DNA from: Ochrobactrum chromiisoli
GTDB taxonomy: Bacteria > Pseudomonadota > Alphaproteobacteria > Rhizobiales > Rhizobiaceae
Length of the DNA: 64,000 nt
Reading direction: 5' to 3'
NCBI RefSeq assembly: GCF_026241335.1
Contig: NZ_JAPHAV010000001.1
Location: forward strand, 620,001-684,000
Shown: one piece after another, positions 46,349 through 55,612 of the stretch
Numbering within the stretch: the first letter of the stretch is position 1
How the letters are laid out: the number at the start of each line of letters is the position of its first letter
Notes under the pieces: model-generated
What the model was told of the DNA's origin: nothing
Databases searched by the model: none
The model's input: the letters and a program-made list of their open reading frames with translations, nothing else
Translations under genes and position numbers: made by a program

Positions 46349-47030
46349 CCCCTATGTGGCAACGCTGTTCTGGTCTGCCGCTACAATCCTTCTCTACCTC
46401 GCAGCAAAACGCGTCTATCGTCGCTTTCCGATGTGGTGGCTGACGCCGCTTGCTGTCACGCCGTTATTGCTGATGGCCCTGCTCATAGGGTTCAATGAAA
46501 ACTACAGAGGTTATTTCAGCGCGACCCATTGGCTTGTGGCGCTTCTTGGCCCCGCAACCGTGGCTTTTGCGATTCCGATCTATCAGCAGCGTGCAACCAT
46601 TCGACGATATTGGCCGGTCTTGCTGGTTGGCGTCGTGGTCGGCAGTTCGTCTGCGATGCTCTCCGCCTGGGGGCTGGCGCATCTTCTTGGTCTTAGCGAC
46701 GCTATCAGCTTGAGCTTGATGCCGCGCTCTATGAGTACGCCTTTTGCGATGACGGTTTCCGGCGATATTGGCGGAATGCCTGATCTGACGGCCATTTTCG
46801 TCGTGCTGACCGGTGTATTTGGTGCTGCAATGGGTGAAGTGATGCTCAACTGGCTGCCGCTTCGCTCTGCTTTGGCGCGCGGCGCATTGTTCGGTATGGG
46901 GGCGCATGGCGCTGGCGTTGCCAAGGCGCATCAGATTGGCAGCGAAGAAGGGTCAATTGCTGGTCTTGTGATGGTGCTGGTTGGTCTGGTCAATGTTCTG
47001 GCTGCGCCACTGATCGCGCATCTTCTCTGA
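46335..47030 (+). CDS. lrgB: LrgB/CidB-family membrane protein
   Basis: 231 residues, about seven spans. Characteristic: ALLGPATVAFAIPIYQQR, SLMPRSMSTPFAM, DIGGMPDLTAIFVVLTGVFGA, GAHGAGVAKAHQIGSEEG. LrgB-type partners of CidA/LrgA regulate murein hydrolase activity or transport of overflow carboxylates. ATG 46335 lies inside the cidA end, so translation is coupled. Followed by a clear terminator. Confidence 0.87.
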   Translation: MPLSNPYVATLFWSAATILLYLAAKRVYRRFPMWWLTPLAVTPLLLMALLIGFNENYRGYFSATHWLVALLGPATVAFAIPIYQQRATIRRYWPVLLVGVVVGSSSAMLSAWGLAHLLGLSDAISLSLMPRSMSTPFAMTVSGDIGGMPDLTAIFVVLTGVFGAAMGEVMLNWLPLRSALARGALFGMGAHGAGVAKAHQIGSEEGSIAGLVMVLVGLVNVLAAPLIAHLL

Positions 47031-47060
47031 AACACTGATTTTGCAGCATATTTTTCTCAG

Positions 47061-47088
47061 CCTGCTCATTCTGTGAGCAGGTTTTTTA
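47061..47088 (+). terminator. Terminator after the cidA-lrgB unit
   Basis: CCTGCTCA / TGAGCAGG hairpin followed by six Ts. Confidence 0.88.
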
Positions 47089-47186
47089 TATTTAGGATTC
47101 TGCATTAAACTTAAGCATCGGCGTATTTGCATAACTGATATGCGTTATTGGTCGTTGTTGAATAAAGAGGCGCTTGGTAAATATTG

Positions 47187-47300
47187 GTCATCGGGTTCAC
47201 TCCTCCTCCCAGAGCCCGATGACGAATACGGCACTCCTCCTCCCAGCCGTATTCAAGATCAGGCCGCGCATCCTCCTCCCGCGCGGCCTTTTTCTTTTTT
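47187..47300 (+). ncRNA. Cuckoo-type small RNA with three anti-Shine-Dalgarno hairpins
   Basis: Three consecutive hairpins each display CCTCCTCCC in the loop. Stem 1 GTCATCGGG/CCCGATGAC (47187-47223), stem 2 GAATACGGC/GCCGTATTC (47224-47254), stem 3 GGCCGCGC/GCGCGGCC (47262-47288), the last followed by TTTTTCTTTTTT as terminator. This is the layout of alphaproteobacterial cuckoo RNAs (e.g. Rhodobacter CcsR1-4), whose loops can pair with Shine-Dalgarno sequences. The 5' end is unknown, probably near 47130-47185. No protein is encoded. The gap from 47300 to 47613 otherwise holds nothing recognised. Confidence 0.85.
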
Positions 47301-47613
47301 AAAGCTTCCCTTAATCACTCTGATCTGTTGGCCGTGCGTTGCTCGCACCACCCATGGGCAATTGCGTTCAACAATACGTTCGCGGTGACAGTGTTCTCGC
47401 GCAAAAGCTTTGAAAAAAGACGAAAGGCAGCTGTGGAAATAGCTGTCCTTTATGGGCCTTGTGTAACTGAGATGCCGCAGCGGCATAATCTTTCCACAGG
47501 TGTCGACAATTAGGGCTTGGCATATCTCTTCCGGTAAAGAATATATTACCCGCGCCCAAACTAAAATGTTGATCGGGCGGTTTGGGGATCAAGTCTTGTC
47601 GGGGAGTTGGGTT

Positions 47614-48855
47614 TTGCAGAGTATTTTTCGTCGCATCACCCCTGCATTTCTCGTTGTCCTGATTATCATCGCAGGCTGCGCAAGTCGGCCGGATGGTATT
47701 CTGATCCCTGTTGGTCAGAGTGTTCCGGGTGCATCCAAAGTCAATCTTATGGTTGCAACGACACGCGCGCCTTCGGGTGATCCCGGCACATTGTTTTCCG
47801 GGGAACGCGATCAGGATCTCAGTCTGACACAGATTGTGGTTTCAATTCCACCGGATAAAAATCGCAAGATTGGTGAAGTTCAGTGGCCCAAAAAGCTTCC
47901 GGCCAATCCGCTTAAAGATTTCACCACCGTTGAGGTGAAGGCAATCAATTCAACCAATGGCGCTCAACAGTGGTTGAACAGCAGCCTGCCCAAAAATCGC
48001 CGCGTGATGGTTTTTGTCCACGGTTTCAACAACACCTTTGAAGACTCGGTTTATCGTTTCGCCCAGATCGTGCATGACTCCGGCGCCGAAGTCGCACCAG
48101 TTATTTTCACATGGCCGTCGCGCGGCAGCGTGTTCGATTATAATTACGACAAGGAAAGCACCAATTATTCGCGAGATGCACTGGAAACAGTGCTACGAAA
48201 GATTGCGCAAGATCCACGCGTCAAAGACATAACGATCATGGCGCATTCGATGGGGAGCTGGCTGACCGTTGAAGCACTGCGCCAGATGGCAATCCGCGAC
48301 AAGCGCGTTGATCGCAAGATCACTGACGTCATTCTTGCGTCACCTGATCTTGATGTGGATGTTTTCAACAAGCAGTTCCGTGCGATGGGCAAGGAGCATC
48401 CGCGTTTCACATTGTTCACATCACGCGATGACCGTGCCCTTCGTGCATCGCGCTTCATTTCCGGCAATGTTGACCGTCTGGGGCAGATCGACCCCTCGGT
48501 TGAGCCTTATCGCTCGCAACTTGAGAAGGCTGGTATCACCGTTATTGACCTGACGCGTCTTAAGGCGGGTGATAGTCTCAACCACGGTAAGTTTGCCTCA
48601 AGTCCCGAAGTGGTTCAGTTGATCGGTCAGCGTCTCGTCACCGGCCAGACGATCACGGATTCGGATATTGGTCTGGGTGAGCGCCTTGGCGCCGTAGCCC
48701 TTGGTACAGCGCAGGGTGTGGGTACGGCTGCGTCACTGGTCGTCAGTGCACCGATTGCGGTTTTTGATCCGAATACCCGGCGAACCTATAACGAACAGAT
48801 TGACCGCTTTGGCAGAACGGTGGGCAGCACTGTTGAGGCCGTTGGCGGACAGTAA
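47614..48855 (+). CDS. DUF900-type alpha/beta hydrolase lipoprotein
   Basis: 413 residues. Starting from TTG 47614 (ribosome site GGGGAG seven bases upstream) gives a lipoprotein signal with lipobox IIAGC near residue 20. The rest is an alpha/beta hydrolase of the DUF900 group: VMVFVHGFNNTFEDSVYRFA, FTWPSRGSVFDYNYDKES, nucleophile Ser in IMAHSMGSWLTVEAL, acid DPSV-region and His in NHGKF. Function unknown, probably outer-membrane-anchored esterase-like. In-frame ATGs at 47500 and 47566 would bury the signal peptide. Confidence 0.82.
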   Translation: MQSIFRRITPAFLVVLIIIAGCASRPDGILIPVGQSVPGASKVNLMVATTRAPSGDPGTLFSGERDQDLSLTQIVVSIPPDKNRKIGEVQWPKKLPANPLKDFTTVEVKAINSTNGAQQWLNSSLPKNRRVMVFVHGFNNTFEDSVYRFAQIVHDSGAEVAPVIFTWPSRGSVFDYNYDKESTNYSRDALETVLRKIAQDPRVKDITIMAHSMGSWLTVEALRQMAIRDKRVDRKITDVILASPDLDVDVFNKQFRAMGKEHPRFTLFTSRDDRALRASRFISGNVDRLGQIDPSVEPYRSQLEKAGITVIDLTRLKAGDSLNHGKFASSPEVVQLIGQRLVTGQTITDSDIGLGERLGAVALGTAQGVGTAASLVVSAPIAVFDPNTRRTYNEQIDRFGRTVGSTVEAVGGQ

Positions 48856-48926
48856 TTGCTTTGCATTTTAGCAATTGAACTTGTAGGAGTGGCGGCCAAA
48901 TCTGGTCATTTGGCAGGGAGGTCGCC

Positions 48927-49796
48927 ATGCGGATCATCCATACGATTGAAGCTTTGCGTCAGGCGCTTGGTGAGGTCCGCAGGAGCGGCCAATCCATTGG
49001 TCTCGTGCCGACCATGGGTTATCTCCACAAAGGGCATCTTGAACTGGTGCGCCGCTCACGTCAGGAAAATGACATTACAGTTGTTTCGATTTTCGTGAAT
49101 CCTTTGCAATTTGGCGCCAATGAAGATCTCGACAAATATCCGCGTGATCTGGAGCGTGATGCAACCCTGCTGCGCAGTGCGGATGTTGATTTTCTGTTTG
49201 CGCCTGCGGTGTCGGATATGTATCCGCGTCCGATGCAGACAGTGGTCGATGTCCCAACGCTCGGCAATCAGATGGAAGGCGAAGCACGTCCCGGTCATTT
49301 TGCGGGCGTTGCAACCGTAGTCAGCAAGCTTTTCAACATCGTCGGCTCGGACGCCGCTTACTTTGGCGAGAAGGATTTCCAGCAGCTCGTCATCATCCGC
49401 CGCATGGTCGACGATATGGCGATTCCGGTGCGGGTGGTTGGTGTTGAGACCGTGCGGGAGGATGACGGAATTGCCTGTTCATCGCGCAATGTTTATCTCA
49501 GTGAAGCGCAGCGTGCCGCAGCGATCATCGTACCAAAGGCGCTGGAGGAAGCCGAACGGCTTTATCGGTCCGGTGTCGATGACCCGGAAGCGCTTGAAGC
49601 AGCAATCCGTACTTTCATTGCAACGGAACCGCTGGCAGTCCCGGAGGTGGTGGCATTGCGTGATCCTGACACTTTGCAGCGTCTTAAGTCCGTTCAGGGC
49701 AGGTCGGTTCTGGTTGCGCTTTTTGTGCGGTTCGGCACCACGCGCCTTCTCGACAATCGTTTGATCGCGCATGTGGCGCAGGAAAAGGCCGCCTGA
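48927..49796 (+). CDS. panC: Pantothenate synthetase
   Basis: 289 residues. Ligates pantoate and beta-alanine with ATP. HIGH-type motif [17 protein letters not shown], then [47 protein letters not shown] and SSRNVYL. Strong AGGGAGG ribosome site. One base separates its stop from the panB ATG, so the two form an operon completing vitamin B5 synthesis from ketoisovalerate. Confidence 0.97.
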   Translation: MRIIHTIEALRQALGEVRRSGQSIGLVPTMGYLHKGHLELVRRSRQENDITVVSIFVNPLQFGANEDLDKYPRDLERDATLLRSADVDFLFAPAVSDMYPRPMQTVVDVPTLGNQMEGEARPGHFAGVATVVSKLFNIVGSDAAYFGEKDFQQLVIIRRMVDDMAIPVRVVGVETVREDDGIACSSRNVYLSEAQRAAAIIVPKALEEAERLYRSGVDDPEALEAAIRTFIATEPLAVPEVVALRDPDTLQRLKSVQGRSVLVALFVRFGTTRLLDNRLIAHVAQEKAA

Positions 49797-49797
49797 C

Positions 49798-50625
49798 ATG
49801 AGCGTCACCGTTAAGAAGAAGCGCCTTTCGCCCAAGGCAATTCAGGCAATGAAGGGCGAGCGTCCGATCGTCAGCCTTACGGCCTATACAACACCGATTG
49901 CCCGTCTGCTTGATCCTCATTGTGATCTGCTTCTGGTTGGTGATTCCGTTGGTATGGTGCTTTACGGCATGGATTCAACGCTTGCCGTCACGCTCGACAT
50001 GATGATTGCACATGGACAGGCGGTTATGCGCGGCGTCGAACATGCCTGCGTGACGGTCGATCTTCCATTCGGCGCTTATCAGGAATCGAAAGAACAGGCT
50101 TTTCGCAGCGCAGCCCGTATCATGCAGGAAACCGGCTGCGATGGCGTGAAGCTTGAAGGCGGCGAAGAAATGGCCGAGACGGTCGATTTTCTCGTCAAAC
50201 GCGGCATTCCGGTTTTCGGCCATGTCGGACTGATGCCGCAGCAGGTCAATACGGTCGGTGGGTTTCGCTCGCTTGGACGTGATGATGCGGAAGCCAATCA
50301 TATCCGCAAGGATGCACAAGCCATTGCGGATGCCGGTGCTTTTGCGCTGGTGATTGAAGGCACTGTTGAGCTTTTGGCCCGCGAGATCACGCAAACGCTC
50401 TCCATTCCCACTATTGGAATCGGCGCATCGCCTGCCTGTGACGGCCAAATTCTGGTTTCCGACGATATGCTGGGACTATTTGAGGATTTTACACCGCGTT
50501 TCGTGAAACGCTTTGCCACGCTTGCGCCGCTGATTTCCGATGCTGCGCAAGCCTATGCGGATGAAGTGCGCGCCCGCTCATTCCCAGGGCCGGACCATGT
50601 TTTTGGTGTGAAGCCAAAAGCCTGA
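49798..50625 (+). CDS. panB: 3-methyl-2-oxobutanoate hydroxymethyltransferase
   Basis: 275 residues. First committed step of pantothenate synthesis: methylene-tetrahydrofolate plus ketoisovalerate to ketopantoate. Signatures [55 protein letters not shown] and GHVGLMPQ. Follows panC immediately; the ATG at 49798 sits right after the panC stop. Confidence 0.97.
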   Translation: MSVTVKKKRLSPKAIQAMKGERPIVSLTAYTTPIARLLDPHCDLLLVGDSVGMVLYGMDSTLAVTLDMMIAHGQAVMRGVEHACVTVDLPFGAYQESKEQAFRSAARIMQETGCDGVKLEGGEEMAETVDFLVKRGIPVFGHVGLMPQQVNTVGGFRSLGRDDAEANHIRKDAQAIADAGAFALVIEGTVELLAREITQTLSIPTIGIGASPACDGQILVSDDMLGLFEDFTPRFVKRFATLAPLISDAAQAYADEVRARSFPGPDHVFGVKPKA

Positions 50626-50653
50626 TGAGAGAGCAGGCCTTTGGCGTATCAGA

Positions 50654-51289
50654 TCAACTCCCGCAAATCTGGCTTTGCCAATAGCGATAAAGTGTGTCCA
50701 CATCACTGTTGGTCAAAATTGCCATCGCACCTTTCAATTGGTCGTCCGACCAGTCCCACCACTGCATTTCCAAGAGTTGTCTGACGGCGACTTCATCAAA
50801 GCGGGAGCGGATGGTGCGGGCGGGGTTGCCGCCAACAATCGTGTAGGGCGCAACATCGCGCGTCACGAGCGCGCGTGTGCCGATAATCGCGCCATGACCG
50901 ACTTTCACACCGGGCATGATAATGGCTTCAGAACCAATCCATACGTCATTGCCGATCACTGTATCGCCTGATGGGCTGTAGCCATTTGCGCTTCCTGCAA
51001 ATATGTCCACTTCCGACATGAAGAAGAACGGGAAGGTACTGATCCAGTCGTACCGATGGCCCTGATTGCCTGCCATGATGAAAGCAGCCCCCGACCCGAT
51101 GGAGCAGAAGCTGCCAATGATCAGCTTGTCAGCACCTTCATCGGGCAGGAGGAAGCGCGCGCAATCATCAAAGCTATGGCCATGATAATAGCCAGAATAA
51201 TAGCTGTAGCGCCCAACGAGGATGTTTGGATTTGTGACCTGCTTGTCGAGGGTTATGCCCTTGAATGGGCTTTCAAAGTAATTTTTCAT
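50654..51289 (-). CDS. catB: CatB-type (xenobiotic) O-acetyltransferase
   Basis: 211 residues. Left-handed parallel beta-helix acetyltransferase of the type B chloramphenicol acetyltransferase group: [60 protein letters not shown], and [16 protein letters not shown]. The catalytic His lies in the GHxF/HRYDW segment. Such chromosomal catB genes confer chloramphenicol modification in Ochrobactrum and others. ATG 51289 is used; the ribosome site is weak (GTGAG). Confidence 0.88.
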   Translation of the reverse strand: MKNYFESPFKGITLDKQVTNPNILVGRYSYYSGYYHGHSFDDCARFLLPDEGADKLIIGSFCSIGSGAAFIMAGNQGHRYDWISTFPFFFMSEVDIFAGSANGYSPSGDTVIGNDVWIGSEAIIMPGVKVGHGAIIGTRALVTRDVAPYTIVGGNPARTIRSRFDEVAVRQLLEMQWWDWSDDQLKGAMAILTNSDVDTLYRYWQSQICGS

Positions 51290-51472
51290 GATAATGCTCA
51301 CTGCACGAGTTCCGATGAGACCGGCATTTATCCGCTCGCATATAGCCAAGCGAAGACTGCGCAAGAAACGCGTGGTTTGCTTGCGTCCATGCTCCTTGTG
51401 CTTAAATCACAGGAGCGCGATGCAGGGGATACTCGAACAGTTTATCATGCGGGTGAGCATAAAGACGGCAGC

Positions 51473-51503
51473 GAGAAAAAGAAAGGGAGGCGTGCGCCCC
51501 CCT
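51473..51503 (-). terminator. Terminator after fpr
   Basis: On the minus strand GGGGGGCGCACGCCTCCC is followed by TTTCTTTTTCT, just beyond the fpr stop. Confidence 0.8.
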
Positions 51504-51525
51504 TATTAAAAAATATTTTTATCGC

Positions 51526-52302
51526 TTACTTTTCCACGAAAGCCTTTTCGATAACGAAATGACCGGCTTCGCTCTGGCTGCCCTCTTCAAGGCCGAGGCC
51601 TTCAAGAATCTGGCGCATATCGGCCAGCATTTCCGGGCTTCCGCAAAGCATCATGCGGTCGTCCTGTTCGGAGAATTTCGGAAGGCCGAGATCTTCAAAA
51701 ATCTTGCCGGAGCTGATGAGGTCAGTGATGCGACCCTTATTGCGGAATTCTTCACGCGTCACAGTTGGGTAGTAAATCAGCTTCTCGCGCACCATTTCGC
51801 CCAAGAATTCGTCTTCCGGCAGTTCCTTCGTGAGGAGATCGGCATAAGCCAGTTCGTTCACTTCACGCACGCCATGCACCAGGATGATCTTCTTGTAGCG
51901 CTCATAGACTTCCAGATCGCGAATGATCGACAGGAACGGCGCAAGGCCTGTACCGGTTGAAAGCAGCCACAGATTGTCGCCGGGAATGAGATTGTCATAG
52001 AGCAGCGTGCCAACCGGCTTTTTGCCGACGATTACCTTGTCGCCTTCTTTCAGGTGCTGAAGGCGCGAGGTCAGCGGACCATCCTGCACTTTAATCGAGA
52101 AAAACTCGAGTTGTTCATCATAGACGCTGGAAGCAATCGAATAAGCGCGCAGCAGTGGTTTGCCATTGACTTCAAGGCCGATCATGACGAACTGGCCGCT
52201 CTGAAAGCGGAAGCCCTGATCGCGCGTGGTGCGGAAGGAAAACAGTCTGTCGGTCCAGTGGTGAACGTCAAGAACGGTTTCCTGATAAAAATTGCTGCTC
52301 AT
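51526..52302 (-). CDS. fpr: Ferredoxin--NADP reductase
   Basis: 258 residues, Fpr/FNR-type. Transfers electrons between NADPH and ferredoxin or flavodoxin, helpful in oxidative stress and iron-sulfur repair. FAD-binding RAYSIASS, NADP nucleotide motif STGTGLAPFLSIIRD, CGSPEMLADM and the C-terminal HFVIEKAFVEK. Monocistronic with a terminator. Confidence 0.95.
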   Translation of the reverse strand: MSSNFYQETVLDVHHWTDRLFSFRTTRDQGFRFQSGQFVMIGLEVNGKPLLRAYSIASSVYDEQLEFFSIKVQDGPLTSRLQHLKEGDKVIVGKKPVGTLLYDNLIPGDNLWLLSTGTGLAPFLSIIRDLEVYERYKKIILVHGVREVNELAYADLLTKELPEDEFLGEMVREKLIYYPTVTREEFRNKGRITDLISSGKIFEDLGLPKFSEQDDRMMLCGSPEMLADMRQILEGLGLEEGSQSEAGHFVIEKAFVEK

Positions 52303-52618
52303 GTCGGAACTGTCTCTGTTTCGCTTTTCACGGTATTTGCTTCAGATGAAGCAAACGTCTTTCATCGCAATCAAGGGGGATCGCGTCTGGCTGCCTTGAG
52401 GGTGGCTTCCGCGGAGGTCGTGATTTGCCAACATGCTGTACCATGTCCGGCCGACGATTACGGAAGTTGGAATAATGCTTCTATGTCCCGACATCAAGAG
52501 TTAATCAGGCGATATGCGTTGCGCAATTAAATCGAATTCAGAGGCAGTCTCAAGGAAAGACGTCCTAATCAGGATGGCCTCCGAAGCATGATATGCTCTG
52601 AAGGCCTGTTTTCGTGTC
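52303..52618. other. Intergenic region between fpr and the MFS gene
   Basis: 316 bp upstream of fpr and downstream of the MFS gene. Besides the fpr promoter zone, a hairpin AGGCCT-type palindrome (GGCCTCCGAAGCAT / ATGCTCTGAAGGCC, 52575-52604) may end the MFS transcript. No open frame with a ribosome site was found. Confidence 0.5.
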
Positions 52619-54052
52619 TCAGCGTGAACTGCGCACCAGCGCGATTGCTGCAAAAAGCGCAACACTCGACATTGTAGCAAAGCCGATGAACAGCCAAAGT
52701 GCTGCATTTGACGTGCCGGCAAAGCCACCGGGATTGCTCAGACCGGCAAGATTCGCAATCATGCCTGCAAGGGCAGCACCCATGGCCGTGGTGAAAAGCT
52801 GGACGGTTGTCAGTGAAGCTGATGCGAGATTCTGGTCGCTCGCATCGGCCCGTTTGAAAATCCGCGTCAGCAGATGCGGCCATGTCATGCCAACACCAAA
52901 ACCCACAACGATCATTGCAAGACAAATCGGAACAAGTGTGGTCCAATGACCGTCGCTGCCGGGGGGAACCAGAATGGCAAGTGTTGTCATGCCCAGAATG
53001 CCCATAATTGGCGCTGCAAGGATAACCCGGTTTACGCTTTTGCCTGTCACGCCGGATGAGCCGATGGAGCCGAATGTCCAGCTTCCGCCCATCAGCGCTG
53101 CAAGATAACCAGCCACCAGCGGTGATTGATTATGCAGGACCTGAAAGAACAGCGGCACGAACACTTCGGAACTTGTGACCGATCCGCCAAGAAAGCCCAT
53201 GGTGAGATAGAGCGCACCAAGACGGCTCAGGCTGAAAGTACCCTTCGGCAAAATACGTTTCGTGGACCGATGCTCGACGAAAACAAGCAGCATCAGCACG
53301 GCAAATGCAACCGCAACGCCAGCGATGTTCCATATAGCACTTTGTGAAATACTTGCGGCCGAGATGATGAGCACGGCTGTGGTCAGCAGAATAAGCTGCG
53401 GCCATGCAAGCCGGTCTTTGTTCTCAGCGCTGTCTTTCTGCTTTGGCAGGACCAGCATTGCCATGACAGCAAAAATGCCGATCACCGGCACAAGCGACCA
53501 AAACGCTGCACGCCAGACGCCAAGTTCAGCAAAAATACCGCCTACTGCCGGGCCAACGAGCGTTGCCACACCCCACATGCCGGAAACGAGCGCAATAGCG
53601 CGAGGCCAGAGCCTTTCGTCAAAGACGATACGGATCATGGCATAAGAGAGCGCCAGCATCATGCCGCCGCCAAGCCCCTGCACCACACGACCGCCAAGCA
53701 TGGCAGGCATGGAGGGGGCAAGACCACAGGCAAGCGTGCCAATGGCGAAGATGATCGCCGCCACGAGATAGGCATAGCGTGGGGCTGCCTGTGACAGAAG
53801 TTTGGGCACAAGCGCCGAGCCGAGAATGGACGCCGTTACAAACAGCGCTGTGTTCCAGGCATAATAGTCCATGCCGCCAATATCGGCGACGACGGTTGGT
53901 AATATGGTTGTGGCAATAAAAACATTGATAGCGTGGAGCGCAACTCCACCGACGAGCGTCAGCGAACGGATCGCATTTTTGCCCGCAAACAATTCTCCCC
54001 AGCCTGCAGTAGCCCCTGCGGTAGCAGTGGCGGCTGGATTTTCGGTCTGCAT
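52619..54052 (-). CDS. MFS drug-efflux transporter
   Basis: 477 residues with about 14 hydrophobic segments, DHA2-like. Features: IFIATTILPTVVADIGGMDY-type motif D1 near the start, GGRVVQGLGGGMMLALSYAM as motif C-like region, and basic loops. Exports drugs or metabolites by proton antiport; the substrate is unknown. ATG 54052 (MQTENPAATA) follows GGGAAAGAA; the frame to 54109 is not favoured. Confidence 0.85.
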   Translation of the reverse strand: MQTENPAATATAGATAGWGELFAGKNAIRSLTLVGGVALHAINVFIATTILPTVVADIGGMDYYAWNTALFVTASILGSALVPKLLSQAAPRYAYLVAAIIFAIGTLACGLAPSMPAMLGGRVVQGLGGGMMLALSYAMIRIVFDERLWPRAIALVSGMWGVATLVGPAVGGIFAELGVWRAAFWSLVPVIGIFAVMAMLVLPKQKDSAENKDRLAWPQLILLTTAVLIISAASISQSAIWNIAGVAVAFAVLMLLVFVEHRSTKRILPKGTFSLSRLGALYLTMGFLGGSVTSSEVFVPLFFQVLHNQSPLVAGYLAALMGGSWTFGSIGSSGVTGKSVNRVILAAPIMGILGMTTLAILVPPGSDGHWTTLVPICLAMIVVGFGVGMTWPHLLTRIFKRADASDQNLASASLTTVQLFTTAMGAALAGMIANLAGLSNPGGFAGTSNAALWLFIGFATMSSVALFAAIALVRSSR

Positions 54053-54234
54053 TTCTTTCCCTGGTCCTATCCCGCATTTCAGAGGCGGGTTGATGCCCGC
54101 TGTCCGCACGCGTGTGCTGGTTCTATAAAATGCTTTTTCAAACTTCGGAATAGGGGAGGAAGTAAAACAATATCAATCTTAATCAGAAGGGGTTCAATTT
54201 GCCCTGAAAAGCCCTATATGAAGCTTTGAATATA

Positions 54235-54286
54235 AAATCCGCCGCAGCAGGTGAGAAAATTTTCTCCAAACCTCTGTGGCGGATTT
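54235..54286. other. Structured element upstream of nspC
   Basis: AAATCCGCC (54235-54243) pairs perfectly with GGCGGATTT (54278-54286), and the loop holds a further AGGT/ACCT pairing and the 14-bp palindrome GAGAAAATTTTCTC. It sits between divergent genes 117 bp before nspC. Could be an operator region or an mRNA leader structure; no known motif was recognised. Confidence 0.45.
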
Positions 54287-54402
54287 GTGTTTCTGTCACA
54301 AGCTTCCTATAAGCCTCTTTAAGTGCGGCTTTCTGTTGCTGCATAACATGCCGCCAGCCAGCTGGACAGGCCATCTTCCCTAATTGACGACCCGGAACGA
54401 CC

Positions 54403-55500
54403 ATGATCCAGACGCCTTACTATCTGATTGATAAGACAAAGCTGAAACGCAACATGCAAAAAGTTGCTTATGTGCGCGAGAAATCCGGCGCCAAGGCTCT
54501 TTTGGCGCTGAAATGCTTTGCCACATGGTCGGTGTTTGATCTGATGAGCGAATATATGGACGGCACCACCTCGTCTTCGCTCTATGAAGTGCGTCTTGGC
54601 CATGAGAAATTCTCTGGCGAAGCCCATGCCTATAGCGTGGCCTATGCCGATTACGAGATCGACGAAGTCATCAGCCATGCCGACAAGATCATTTTTAATT
54701 CGATCAGCCAGTTTGAACGCTTTGCCGATAAGGCCGCCCATATCAAGCGTGGTCTGCGTTTGAATCCCGGCATTTCGTCTTCAAGCTTTGATCTTGCCGA
54801 TCCGGCGCGTCCGTTCAGCCGTCTTGGCGAATGGGATGTCGCGAAGGTCGAAAAGGTCATGGATCGTGTCACCGGTTTTATGATTCACAACAATTGCGAA
54901 AACGCCGATTTCGGTCTGTTCGACAAGATGCTGACCGATATTGAAGAAAAGTTCGGCTCGCTTCTCCATCGCGTTGAATGGGTGAGCCTTGGCGGCGGCA
55001 TCCACTTCACCGGCGACGATTATCCGGTCGATGATTTCTGCGCGCGCCTGAAGGCATTTTCGGAAAAATTCGGCGTACAGGTCTATCTGGAACCCGGCGA
55101 AGCTTCGATCACCAAGACCACGACGCTGGAGGTGACGGTGCTTGATACGCTTTATAACGGCAAGAATCTTGCTGTCGTCGATAGCTCGATTGAAGCGCAT
55201 ATGCTGGATCTGCTCATTTATCGCGAAAAAGCGAAGATGGCGCCAAATAATGGCGAGCACAGCTACATGATCTGCGGAAAATCCTGCCTTGCCGGTGATA
55301 TTTTCGGCGAGTTCAATTTCGACAAGCCTTTGCAAATCGGCGACCGTCTCTCATTTGAAGATGCGGCCGGTTATACCATGGTCAAAAAGAACTGGTTTAA
55401 TGGTGTGAAAATGCCAGCCATTGCCGTGCGTGAGCTGGATGGCACGGTCAAAATTGTCCGCGAATTTGATTACGCGGATTTTGAAGGGTCGCTTTCATAA
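54403..55500 (+). CDS. nspC: Carboxynorspermidine decarboxylase
   Basis: 365 residues. PLP enzyme of the alanine-racemase/ODC fold III making (nor)spermidine from the carboxy form. PLP Lys in LALKCFATWSVFDLM, GLRLNPGISSSSFDLADP, VSLGGGIHFTGDDYPVDD and the C-terminal ICGKSCLAGDIFGEF. The next gene is the matching carboxynorspermidine dehydrogenase, so the pair supplies spermidine via aspartate semialdehyde instead of SAM decarboxylase. Confidence 0.93.
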   Translation: MIQTPYYLIDKTKLKRNMQKVAYVREKSGAKALLALKCFATWSVFDLMSEYMDGTTSSSLYEVRLGHEKFSGEAHAYSVAYADYEIDEVISHADKIIFNSISQFERFADKAAHIKRGLRLNPGISSSSFDLADPARPFSRLGEWDVAKVEKVMDRVTGFMIHNNCENADFGLFDKMLTDIEEKFGSLLHRVEWVSLGGGIHFTGDDYPVDDFCARLKAFSEKFGVQVYLEPGEASITKTTTLEVTVLDTLYNGKNLAVVDSSIEAHMLDLLIYREKAKMAPNNGEHSYMICGKSCLAGDIFGEFNFDKPLQIGDRLSFEDAAGYTMVKKNWFNGVKMPAIAVRELDGTVKIVREFDYADFEGSLS

Positions 55501-55612
55501 AGATCCTGTTGCAGCGTTCAAACTGCAATGAACTCGTGTGTTCCGACGGGAAAGTGATCGGGACGTTTAACAGATGGCGGGGAACCGCTGGAAGAGGAAG
55601 CATCGACAGAAA

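Noticed and set aside
54183-54404. 73-codon minus-strand frame upstream of nspC
   Set aside because: Covers the hairpin element, has no ribosome site and no family features.
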